A stretch of 64,000 nucleotides of DNA, taken from Rhizobacter sp. AJA081-3 (GTDB lineage Bacteria; Pseudomonadota; Gammaproteobacteria; Burkholderiales; Burkholderiaceae_C). The stretch is from NCBI RefSeq assembly GCF_017795745.1, contig NZ_CP059067.1, positions 1,674,001 to 1,738,000 on the forward strand, read 5' to 3'. Made by a program: the position numbers and the translations under genes. Positions 36,980 through 44,377 of the stretch are shown one piece after another. Position 1 is the stretch's first letter. Every line of letters begins with the position of its first letter. The notes under the pieces are model-generated. The model saw only the letters and a program-made list of their open reading frames with translations, had not been told where the DNA came from and searched no databases.

Positions 36980-37432
36980 TCACGCGTCGTGGTGATGGAG
37001 GGCTCTCTGGACTTCGGTTTGCCAAGGCAGGGCATGCACCAGCCCATTGAGATGCACGGCCACCTGGAAGTCGCTCAGGGCCTTGCCGTGCGAATCGAGC
37101 AGTTTCAGATTCGTCACCAGGCCCAGTGGGTCGGCGATGGCGAGCACGCCTTCCTCGACCTCGATCCAGTCCCAGGCCACGCCCGCCGACCGGTCGTTAG
37201 AGGCTTCTCCCCACAGCGTCTGCCCGCTGCAAAGGCAGGCGTCGTCCCCATAATGCAGAACACGGGTGCCGAGGTGCACGAGGCGCAGATGTGGCGCAAC
37301 GTCCACCTGCCACAATACCGGTGGCCACGCGCAGACTATCCAGGCGGGGGTCATGGGCTGGTACATCCGATGGCCATCCATCGTTCTTGATTCGACGGAC
37401 GAGAGTGTGGCAAGGCCTTGTCGTCGTGCCAT
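36980..37432 (-). CDS. Hypothetical protein beside the LuxR regulator
   Basis: Up to 150 aa, not recognised. The sequence is rich in Trp, Leu, Val and His (WIVCAWPPVLWQVDVAPHLRL, CLCSGQTLWGE), with a beta-rich look and a His-rich end. There is no signal peptide or membrane segment. AAGG lies eight bases before the first ATG (37432), but that ATG overlaps a lux-box-like dyad; if the dyad controls this gene, the start at 37381 (MDGHRMYQP) is more likely. Divergent from luxR, so it may belong to the same regulon. Confidence 0.6.
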   Translation of the reverse strand: MARRQGLATLSSVESRTMDGHRMYQPMTPAWIVCAWPPVLWQVDVAPHLRLVHLGTRVLHYGDDACLCSGQTLWGEASNDRSAGVAWDWIEVEEGVLAIADPLGLVTNLKLLDSHGKALSDFQVAVHLNGLVHALPWQTEVQRALHHHDA

Positions 37433-37450
37433 CTGTAAGACCTTGCAGGG
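37431..37450. promoter_or_regulatory. Lux-box-like dyad between the hypothetical gene and luxR
   Basis: ATCTGTAAGACCTTGCAGGG contains the near-palindrome CTGTAAG-AC-CTTGCAG (six of seven arm positions symmetric). It shares CTGTAAG with the box at 38260 and agrees with the Vibrio fischeri lux box at about 14 of 20 positions. It is 53 bp upstream of the luxR ATG, suited to autoregulation. Confidence 0.6.
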
Positions 37451-37503
37451 ACGCGCAAGGTCGTGAGGATTCGACTTAACGCGGCGCGAGCTGGATAAAA
37501 CGC

Positions 37504-38217
37504 ATGCTGCAGGACGGCTATCTGTCGGTGCTGGAAGCCAGGGATCGCGACGAGTTCCTGGGGCAGGTCGTGCGTTTCGCGAAGCGCCTCGGCTTCGATA
37601 CCGTCACCGCGACGACGATCATCGACCATTTCCTTGGCGAGTCCGAACTCATCAGCGTGGACAACGCGCCGGTGGGCTACCGCGACACCCATGAAGACAT
37701 GGGTCAGGCCCAGCGGGACCCCGTGATGCAGCACTGCAAGCGGCAAAGCGTGCCCATCATCTGGAATCGCGACACCTACGTGGGCGCAGGGTTGGCTGAC
37801 AAGTGGGACGAGCAGGCGCGGTTCGGCTATCACACGGGCGTGGCCATGGCTCTGCATCTGCCGGAAGGTCGGCACTTCTTTCTCGGGGTCGATCGCGACC
37901 AGGCGCTGCCCAGCAATCGCTCAGAACTCACACGCATGGTGGCCGACCTGCAGTTGTTCGCCGTGCATGCCCAGGAGGCGGCGCAGCGCATCATGTTGCC
38001 CGCCACGAGGGACAGCGATGCTCCCAGCCTGACGCCTCGCGAGGTCGAGAGCCTGCGCTGGACGATGGACGGGAAGACGGCCTGGGAAGTCGGCAACATC
38101 CTGGGCATCAGCGAACGCACGGCCGTACTGCACGTCAACAATGCCATGCACAAGCTGGGTTGCATCAACAAGCACCAGGCCGTGCTGAAGGCGCTGCGCC
38201 TCGGGCTCATCCGTTGA
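37504..38217 (+). CDS. LuxR-family regulator with autoinducer-binding domain (LuxR solo)
   Basis: 237 aa. Residues about 10-160 form an autoinducer-binding domain; 173-237 form the LuxR helix-turn-helix (LTPREVESLRWTMDGKTAWEVGNILGISERTAVLHVNNAMHKLG). Aligned with TraR, the acyl-homoserine-lactone contacts D70, P71 and W85 are kept (D72, P73, W87), but W57 and Y61 are replaced by Y59 and H63. No luxI is in the window. Changes at these two sites are typical of solos that bind other ligands, such as plant compounds or unusual lactones. Lux-box-like dyads stand before this gene and before the peptide gene downstream. Confidence 0.88.
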   Translation: MLQDGYLSVLEARDRDEFLGQVVRFAKRLGFDTVTATTIIDHFLGESELISVDNAPVGYRDTHEDMGQAQRDPVMQHCKRQSVPIIWNRDTYVGAGLADKWDEQARFGYHTGVAMALHLPEGRHFFLGVDRDQALPSNRSELTRMVADLQLFAVHAQEAAQRIMLPATRDSDAPSLTPREVESLRWTMDGKTAWEVGNILGISERTAVLHVNNAMHKLGCINKHQAVLKALRLGLIR

Positions 38218-38259
38218 CATCGCGCGCACTTGCAGCGTGGAGCCGTTCGCTCCGGTTGG

Positions 38260-38279
38260 ACCTGTAAGAGCTGACAGTT
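38260..38279 (+). promoter_or_regulatory. Lux-box-like dyad upstream of the double-glycine peptide gene
   Basis: ACCTGTAAGAGCTGACAGTT agrees with the canonical lux box at about 15 of 20 positions, with the outer ACCTGT fully conserved. Its centre is about 43 bp upstream of the transcription start predicted from the extended -10 at 38298, the position used by LuxR-type activators that contact polymerase directly. Confidence 0.72.
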
Positions 38280-38297
38280 ATGCGAAGCGGGTGTGGC

Positions 38298-38306
38298 TGC
38301 TGAAAT
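38298..38306 (+). promoter_or_regulatory. Extended -10 promoter element for the peptide gene
   Basis: TGC-TGAAAT is an extended -10 element (TGn plus a 4/6 match to TATAAT) with no good -35, as expected of an activator-dependent promoter. Predicted start near 38313, giving a leader of about 40 nt before the peptide ATG. Confidence 0.5.
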
Positions 38307-38353
38307 CTGTCTTGCGCAATTTGTGCGCGTCAAGGCAAGGTCAGGAGCCCACC

Positions 38354-38521
38354 ATGCAAACCACGAAGCGCGACTCTTCGAAGGCCAATCGGGAAATCAA
38401 GCTCGGCACCACGCTTCAGCCGAAGCGCCAGAACAAGCAGTCCGCTCCCGTTGAACTCGATGCGCGCTCCTTGCGGCACGTCAGCGGCGGCGTGGTGACC
38501 GGTCCTCACAAGGGCTGGTGA
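38354..38521 (+). CDS. Double-glycine leader peptide, predicted secreted nonapeptide precursor
   Basis: 55 aa. AGGAG lies seven bases before the ATG. The N-terminal 33 residues are hydrophilic and basic. They lead into ELDARSLRHVSGG, a canonical double-glycine leader end: L at -12, L at -7, V at -4, GG at -2/-1. After the GG only nine residues remain, VVTGPHKGW. C39-peptidase ABC exporters cut after GG, and exactly such an exporter with its HlyD adaptor follows. The mature size is far below class II bacteriocins, so a signalling peptide or small modified product is plausible; that is inference. I do not recognise a named family. Confidence 0.8.
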   Translation: MQTTKRDSSKANREIKLGTTLQPKRQNKQSAPVELDARSLRHVSGGVVTGPHKGW

Positions 38522-38522
38522 G

Positions 38523-38546
38523 AACCCGGCGCCCGGTTGCCGGGTT
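38523..38546 (+). promoter_or_regulatory. Hairpin directly after the peptide stop codon
   Basis: AACCCGGC-GCCCGGTT-GCCGGGTT is a perfect eight-bp stem starting two bases after the TGA, without a U tract. Such hairpins often stabilise a small-peptide mRNA or limit read-through into exporter genes, giving more peptide than transporter. Confidence 0.5.
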
Positions 38547-38603
38547 GAATCAGGTCGGCATCGCTGGCCGGGTCGTGCGGGGCGCTCGTCACAGCGCTCA
38601 CGT

Positions 38604-39848
38604 ATGAGCAGCCTGTTCCGCCCCGAAGTCATCGAGAACCGGCAGAGCCAGTGGCTCGGCAGCATCCAGCTGCTGCGGCCCGTGTCGCTTCACGTGCTCA
38701 CGCTGTTGGCGGTGGGCGCGGTCGTAATCGTGGCTGCCTACCTGTGGGTAGGCGAGTACACGCGCAAGGCCCATGTGAAGGGTTTTCTCGCGCCCGACCG
38801 CGGCGTGATGCGCCTCATGTCGCCGCAGGCCGCGACGGTGCTCGAGAGCCGGGCCGTCGAAGGGGCAAGTGTGCGTGCCGGCGACGTGCTCTACGTGCTG
38901 TCGGTCGATGCTGCCAATGTCTCGGTCAACGTGCGCGAGACGCTGACGGCGCGCGAACGCAGCCTGCAAGGTGCGGCGCGCCAGCAGGCGGAACTGGAGC
39001 GGGAGCGCGCTCAGGCGCTTGACCGTCAGGTCGCCACCATGCGCGGCGAACTCGGTCAGATCGATGCCGAGGCGCGCCTTCACGAGCAGCGGCTGGCACT
39101 GGCTGAACAGGCGCTGGCTCGCCTCGAATCCCTGCGTGCCGACAACTTCATCTCCGCTGCCCAGGTGCAGGCCAAGAACGAGGAACTGCTCGGCCTGCGT
39201 GCGCAGGCGCAGTCGCTGCAGCGCCAGCGCGCCGCGCAGATGCGCGAGATCGAGCAGTTGCTCGCCCGCCGCCGCGAGCTGCCGCTGCAGACCCAGGTGG
39301 CGCAGGGCGAACTCGAGCGCGACATGGCCGAGATCGCGCAGCAGCAGGCCGAGAACGACTCCCGCCGCCGCATCGAGATCCGCGCGCCGCAGGACAGCAC
39401 GGTGACCGGCGTGGTCGCGCAACCCGGCCAGTCCGTCAATGCCTCGGTCGCGCTGGCCAGCCTCTTGCCCGCCGACGCACGCCTGCAGGCGCATCTCTTC
39501 GCCCCGTCCAGTGCCGTCGGCTTCGTGAAGCCTGATCAGCCTGTACTGCTTCGCTACCAGGCCTTCCCGTACCAGAAGTTCGGCTTGCAAGGCGGCCAGG
39601 TGGCGCAGGTGTCGCGCTCTCCCTTGCAGGCCAGTGAACTGGCGGGCGTGCCGCTGCCCAAGTCCGACGGCGAGGCCGAGCCGCTGTACCGCATCACCGT
39701 CACGCTCGACAAGCAGGCCGTCGCCGCCTACGGCCGCGAACAGGCGCTGTCGCCGGGCATGCAGCTCGAAGCCGACGTGATGCTCGATCGGCGCCGCCTG
39801 ATCGAATGGATCTTCGAGCCGCTGCTCGGGCTGGCGAGCCGGGTCTGA
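38604..39848 (+). CDS. HlyD-family membrane-fusion adaptor for peptide export
   Basis: 414 aa. One N-terminal membrane segment (about 29-49) follows a short cytoplasmic tail. A lipoyl-like half (KAHVKGFLAPDRGVMRLMSP) and a long coiled coil (about 105-260, very rich in Gln/Glu/Arg) come next, then the second lipoyl half (IRAPQDSTVTGVVAQPGQSVNASV) and a beta-barrel region. This is the adaptor type that pairs with peptidase-containing ABC exporters, as in microcin/colicin V export (CvaA-like). It starts 82 bp after the peptide gene and ends 2 bp before the exporter. Confidence 0.9.
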   Translation: MSSLFRPEVIENRQSQWLGSIQLLRPVSLHVLTLLAVGAVVIVAAYLWVGEYTRKAHVKGFLAPDRGVMRLMSPQAATVLESRAVEGASVRAGDVLYVLSVDAANVSVNVRETLTARERSLQGAARQQAELERERAQALDRQVATMRGELGQIDAEARLHEQRLALAEQALARLESLRADNFISAAQVQAKNEELLGLRAQAQSLQRQRAAQMREIEQLLARRRELPLQTQVAQGELERDMAEIAQQQAENDSRRRIEIRAPQDSTVTGVVAQPGQSVNASVALASLLPADARLQAHLFAPSSAVGFVKPDQPVLLRYQAFPYQKFGLQGGQVAQVSRSPLQASELAGVPLPKSDGEAEPLYRITVTLDKQAVAAYGREQALSPGMQLEADVMLDRRRLIEWIFEPLLGLASRV

Positions 39849-39850
39849 GC

Positions 39851-41977
39851 ATGATCGACGCGCTGCGACTCGGATTCGGCGGCGCCCGGCTGCCCATGCT
39901 GCTGCAGACCGAAGGCGCCGAGTGCGGCCTGGCTTGCCTGGCGATGGTGGCGTCGTTCCACGGCCTGCAAACCGACCTGCAAAGCCTGCGCCGGCGCTTC
40001 TCGCTCTCGCTCAAGGGCGCCACCATGGTCGACATGGTGCGCATGGCCGGGCAGATCCAGCTCAACGCGCGCGCGCTGCGCGCCGAGATGGAACATCTCG
40101 ACCAGCTCGCCACGCCTTGCGTGCTGCACTGGGACCTGAACCACTTCGTGGTGCTGAAGGAAGTCCGCCGCGGCCACGCGATCATCCACGACCCGGCGCG
40201 CGGCGTGCGGCGCGTGTCGCTGGCCGAGGTCTCGCGCCACTTCACCGGCGTGGTGCTCGAGCTGACGCCGCGCTCCGACTTCCAGCCGAGACGCGAGCAC
40301 CGGCCCGTCAGCCTGCGCCAGCTGCTCGGTCGCGTCACCGGGCTGAAGCGCTCGCTGATCCAGATCCTGGTGCTGGCGCTCGCGCTCGAGGCCTTCGTGC
40401 TGCTCACGCCCTTCTTCATGCAGTGGGTGGTCGACGGCGTGCTCGTCAGCGCCGATCGCGATCTGCTGGTCACGCTGGGGATCGGCTTCGCATTGCTCGT
40501 GCTGCTGCAGGTGGCCACCGGGGCGGTGCGCTCCTGGGCCGTATTGCACCTGTCCAGCACGCTCAACCTACAGTGGCTGAACAACGTCTTCGCCCACCTG
40601 ATGCGCCTGCCGGTGGACTGGTTCGAGAAGCGCCATACCGGCGACGTGCTGTCGCGCTTCGGTGCTGTGCAGCAGATCCAGCAGACGCTGACCACCAGCT
40701 TCATCGAGGTGGTGCTCGACGGCGCGCTGGTCGTGGTCACACTGGCGATGATGTTCGTCTACAGCCCGGCGCTGAGCGCCATCGCGATCGGCTGCGTGGC
40801 CGTCTACGCGCTGCTGCGCTGGGCCTTCTTCCGGCCGCTGAGCGAGGCCACCGAAGAGGCGATCGTGCATGACGCCAAGCGCGCCAGCCACTTCCTCGAG
40901 TCGCTGCGCGGCGTACAGGCCATCAAGCTGGCCAACCGCCAGGAGGACCGCCAGGCCCGCTTCATGAACCTGGTGGTCGACGCGATGAACGCCAATATCG
41001 CCACGCGCAAGCTTGAGGTGCTGTTCGGCGTGCTGCACAAGCTGGTGTTCGGGCTGGAGCGCGTGGCGGTGCTCTGGGTCGGCGCGCTGCTGGTGCTCGA
41101 CCAGCGCTTCTCGGTGGGCATGCTGTTCGCGTTCTTCGCCTACAAGGAGCAGTTCGCGCTGCGTGTCAGCGGCCTGATCGACAAGGTGGTCGAGCTGAAG
41201 ATGCTGCGCCTGCAGGGCGAGCGGCTCGCCGACATCGTGCTCACGCCGCCCGAAGCCGAACCCGAGGCCACGCCGCGCCGGCATGAACTCGCGGCCAGGC
41301 TGGAATTGCGGGACGTACGTTTCGCCTATTCCGATGGCGAGCCGCCGGTGATCGAGCACCTGAACCTCGTCATCGAGCCGGGCGAGTCGGTGGCCATCGT
41401 CGGTCCTTCCGGCTGCGGCAAGACCACGCTGCTCAAGATCATGCTCGGCATCCACGCGCCGGAGTCCGGCGAGGTGCGCGTGGGCGACGTGCCGATGCGC
41501 CACCTGGGCCTGCGCGCCTGGCGCGACATGATCGGCACGGTCATGCAGGACGACCAGCTGTTCGCCGGCTCGATCGCCGACAACATCGCCTTCTTCGATG
41601 CGCGGGCCGATGCCCAATGGGTCGAGCAGTGCGCGCGCTTCGCTGCCGTGCACGACGAGATCGAGGCCATGCCGATGGGCTACCACACGCTGATCGGCGA
41701 CATGGGTGCCAGCATTTCCGGAGGCCAGAAGCAGCGCATCCTGCTGGCGCGTGCCCTCTACAAGCGGCCGAAGATCCTGTTCCTCGACGAAGCCACCAGC
41801 GCGCTCGACATCGACCGTGAGCGCCTCGTCAACCAGGCGATCCGCCAACTCGAGATCACCCGCGTGGTCGTCGCGCACCGGCCGGAGACCATCGCCGCGG
41901 CGGCCCGGGTGGTCGTGCTTGCCGGCGGACGCGTGTCGCAGGACCTGCGCACTGTCAGCACGGCCGGTCAGCGCTGA
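39851..41977 (+). CDS. Peptidase C39-containing ABC exporter (PCAT) for double-glycine peptides
   Basis: 708 aa. The N-terminal C39 peptidase has its oxyanion Gln19 and catalytic Cys25 (LQTEGAECGLACLAM), His98 (LNHFVVL) and Asp114 (IIHDP), all intact. Six membrane segments follow (about 160-445), then the nucleotide-binding domain with GPSGCGKTT, SISGGQKQR, ILFLDEATSALD and VVVAHRPET. It cuts leaders after GG and exports the product, in the manner of CvaB/RaxB. The ATG at 39851 is used; the frame extends upstream into the HlyD gene only as shadow. No TolC-like gene is adjacent. Confidence 0.93.
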   Translation: MIDALRLGFGGARLPMLLQTEGAECGLACLAMVASFHGLQTDLQSLRRRFSLSLKGATMVDMVRMAGQIQLNARALRAEMEHLDQLATPCVLHWDLNHFVVLKEVRRGHAIIHDPARGVRRVSLAEVSRHFTGVVLELTPRSDFQPRREHRPVSLRQLLGRVTGLKRSLIQILVLALALEAFVLLTPFFMQWVVDGVLVSADRDLLVTLGIGFALLVLLQVATGAVRSWAVLHLSSTLNLQWLNNVFAHLMRLPVDWFEKRHTGDVLSRFGAVQQIQQTLTTSFIEVVLDGALVVVTLAMMFVYSPALSAIAIGCVAVYALLRWAFFRPLSEATEEAIVHDAKRASHFLESLRGVQAIKLANRQEDRQARFMNLVVDAMNANIATRKLEVLFGVLHKLVFGLERVAVLWVGALLVLDQRFSVGMLFAFFAYKEQFALRVSGLIDKVVELKMLRLQGERLADIVLTPPEAEPEATPRRHELAARLELRDVRFAYSDGEPPVIEHLNLVIEPGESVAIVGPSGCGKTTLLKIMLGIHAPESGEVRVGDVPMRHLGLRAWRDMIGTVMQDDQLFAGSIADNIAFFDARADAQWVEQCARFAAVHDEIEAMPMGYHTLIGDMGASISGGQKQRILLARALYKRPKILFLDEATSALDIDRERLVNQAIRQLEITRVVVAHRPETIAAAARVVVLAGGRVSQDLRTVSTAGQR

Positions 41978-42007
41978 GGGACTTGCGCCGCGCCGTAGAC
42001 TCGGCGC

Positions 42008-43054
42008 ATGAACGTTCTCGGCATCGAATCGTCGTGCGACGAGACCGGCGTGGCGCTGGTCGAGTCGGTCGGCCAGGGCACGCCGGCGCTACTGGCCCAC
42101 GCGTTGCACACCCAGATCGACATGCACCAGGCCTACGGCGGCGTGGTACCCGAACTCGCCTCGCGCGACCACATCCGACGCGTCGTGCCGCTGGTGCGCC
42201 AGGTGATGGCCTCAGCCGGCCGCAGCCTGGCCGACATCGACGTGGTGGCCTATACGCAAGGCCCGGGGCTGGCCGGTGCATTGCTCGTCGGCGCCGGCGT
42301 GGCCTGTGCGCTCGCTGCATCGCTTGGAAAGCCAACGCTGGCCATCCACCACCTCGAAGGTCACCTGCTCTCGCCCTTTCTGTCGGCCGACCCGCCGAGC
42401 TTTCCCTTCGTCGCGCTGCTGGTGTCTGGCGGGCACACGCAGCTGATGCGCGTGGACGGCGTCGCGCAATACGAACTGCTGGGCGAGACGATCGACGACG
42501 CCGCCGGCGAGGCCTTCGACAAGTCGGCCAAGCTGATGGGCCTGGGCTACCCCGGCGGGCCGGCGCTGGCGCGGCTGGCCGAGTTCGGCGACCCGGCCGC
42601 CTTCGATCTGCCGCGGCCGCTGCTGCACAGCGGCAACCTCGATTTCTCGTTCGCGGGCCTGAAGACGGCGGTGCGCACGCGGCTGGGCAAGCTCGGGGCG
42701 AACGTCTGCCAGCAGGACCTAGCGCACCTGGCGGCGTCGACGCAGCAGGCCATCGTCGACGTGCTGGTGCGCAAGTCCGTCGCCGCGCTGCGCGACACAG
42801 GCCTGGACCGGCTGGTGGTCGCCGGCGGCGTGGGCGCGAATGCCGCACTGCGCAGCCAGTTGAACGAGGCCTGCCGCAGGCGCGGTGCGCGCGTGCACTA
42901 CCCCGAGCTCGCGCTGTGCACCGACAACGGCGCGATGATCGCGCTCGCCGCGGCGCTGCGCCTGCAAAGCGGTGCCCAGGCCGCGTCGGACGACTACGCC
43001 TTCACTGTGCGGCCGCGCTGGCCGCTGGCCGAGGTGGTGCGCGCCAGCGCCTAG
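42008..43054 (+). CDS. tsaD: tRNA N6-adenosine threonylcarbamoyltransferase
   Basis: 348 aa; transfers the threonylcarbamoyl group to A37 of ANN-decoding tRNAs. [18 protein letters not shown] at the N-terminus, metal ligands H115 and H119 in [18 protein letters not shown], and the late [13 protein letters not shown] and CTDNGAMIA blocks are typical of the Kae1/Qri7/TsaD family. It lies 30 bp after the exporter but is a housekeeping gene and marks the end of the peptide cassette. Confidence 0.97.
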   Translation: MNVLGIESSCDETGVALVESVGQGTPALLAHALHTQIDMHQAYGGVVPELASRDHIRRVVPLVRQVMASAGRSLADIDVVAYTQGPGLAGALLVGAGVACALAASLGKPTLAIHHLEGHLLSPFLSADPPSFPFVALLVSGGHTQLMRVDGVAQYELLGETIDDAAGEAFDKSAKLMGLGYPGGPALARLAEFGDPAAFDLPRPLLHSGNLDFSFAGLKTAVRTRLGKLGANVCQQDLAHLAASTQQAIVDVLVRKSVAALRDTGLDRLVVAGGVGANAALRSQLNEACRRRGARVHYPELALCTDNGAMIALAAALRLQSGAQAASDDYAFTVRPRWPLAEVVRASA

Positions 43055-43096
43055 AATCCGCGGCCCTGCCGGGCGAGCCGGCTCAGCTGATCCTCG

Positions 43097-44377
43097 ATGA
43101 CACGATTCCTTGCCCGCTGGGCCGGCGCCCTGGTCGGCGCCATTCTCTGCGCTGCCGCAGCCGTGGCGGCACCCGCCGCCGAACCCATCCCCATCGCGAT
43201 GATCGAGGGCCTGTCGGGCAGCTTCGGCAATGCCGGCGAGGCGGTTCATCGCAACCTGCTTCTGGCCGTCGAGCGCGTCAACCGCCGCGGCGGCGTGCGC
43301 CTGCCCGGGGTCGCGCGTCCGCTGGAACTGCTGCGCTTCGACGGCAAGGGGAGCAGCGAAGAGTCTCTGGCCATGCTGCGTGCGGCGCTGGACCGCCGCG
43401 TCACCTTCGTCGCGCAGGGCAACAGCTCGTCGGTGGCAATGGTGCTGGTCGATGCGCTGAACAAGCACAACCAGCGCGAGCCGCTGTCGCGCGCGCTGCT
43501 GCTCAACTATTCCGCGGTCGACCCGGCGCTGACCAACGAGAAGTGCAGCTTCTGGCACTTCCGCTTCGATGCGCATGCCGACATGCGCCTGGCCGCGCTG
43601 ATCGACGTGCTGCAGGGCGACACGGAGCTGAAGAAGGTCTACCTGATCGGGCAGGACTACAGCTTCGGACAGCATGTGCAGCGTGCCGCGCGAGCTCGCC
43701 TCGCGGCGAGCCGGCCCGACATCGCCATCGTCGGCGACGAACTGCATCCGATCGGCCGCGTGAAGGACTTCCTGCCTTACGCCATGAAGATCAAGGCCAG
43801 CGGCGCGCAGGCGGTGCTGACCGGCAACTGGGGCAACGACCTGACGCTGCTCGTGCGAGCGATGCGAGAGGTGGGCGTCGACGCGCGCATCTACAGCTTC
43901 TACGGCAATGCACTCGGTGCGCCGGCGGCCATCGGCGACGCGGGCGTGGGCCGCGTGCTGGCGGTGGCCGAATGGCATCCGAACGTCGACACCCCGGCCT
44001 CGCAAGAGTTTCATGCCGCCTTCCGCGCCCGCTTTCCGCGACCCGAGGAGGACTACCAGCACGCCCGCATGCAGGTGATGGTGGAGATGCTCGCAGCGGC
44101 GATCGAGCGCGCCGGCAGCGCCGAGGCCGGGGCCGTGGCCAAGGCGCTGGAGGGCATGCACTACGATGGCCGCACGCTCGGCGGCTTGCACACCGGTACC
44201 ATGCGGGCGGCCGACCACCAGTTCATCCAGCCCCTGGTGGTCAGCGTGATGGACCGGCTCGGCGCACCCGGTGTGCGCCACGACAACGAGGGTTCGGGCT
44301 ACGGCTTCCGCACCGTGCGCAGCTTCGAGGCCCGCCAGACGGAACAACCCCACGGCTGCACGATGGAGCGTCCATGA
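43097..44377 (+). CDS. Branched-chain amino acid-type ABC substrate-binding protein
   Basis: 426 aa with a Sec signal peptide (hydrophobic 8-24, cleavage near AAPAAE). The mature part is a type I periplasmic-binding fold of the Leu/Ile/Val-binding (LivJ-like) group: IPIAMIEGLSGSFGNAGEAVHRNLLLAVERVNRRGG opens it and the two-lobed pattern continues. No permease or ATPase genes are adjacent, so it is an orphan that must work with a system encoded elsewhere or act as a sensor. It overlaps the next gene by four bases (ATGA). Confidence 0.85.
   Translation: MTRFLARWAGALVGAILCAAAAVAAPAAEPIPIAMIEGLSGSFGNAGEAVHRNLLLAVERVNRRGGVRLPGVARPLELLRFDGKGSSEESLAMLRAALDRRVTFVAQGNSSSVAMVLVDALNKHNQREPLSRALLLNYSAVDPALTNEKCSFWHFRFDAHADMRLAALIDVLQGDTELKKVYLIGQDYSFGQHVQRAARARLAASRPDIAIVGDELHPIGRVKDFLPYAMKIKASGAQAVLTGNWGNDLTLLVRAMREVGVDARIYSFYGNALGAPAAIGDAGVGRVLAVAEWHPNVDTPASQEFHAAFRARFPRPEEDYQHARMQVMVEMLAAAIERAGSAEAGAVAKALEGMHYDGRTLGGLHTGTMRAADHQFIQPLVVSVMDRLGAPGVRHDNEGSGYGFRTVRSFEARQTEQPHGCTMERP

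Noticed and set aside
41983-44373. A plus-strand frame open for about 800 codons before the aminotransferase start
   Set aside because: It runs through tsaD and the binding-protein gene in the wrong frame and reads as Arg-rich low complexity. The real gene starts at the ATG at 44374, coupled to the preceding stop.
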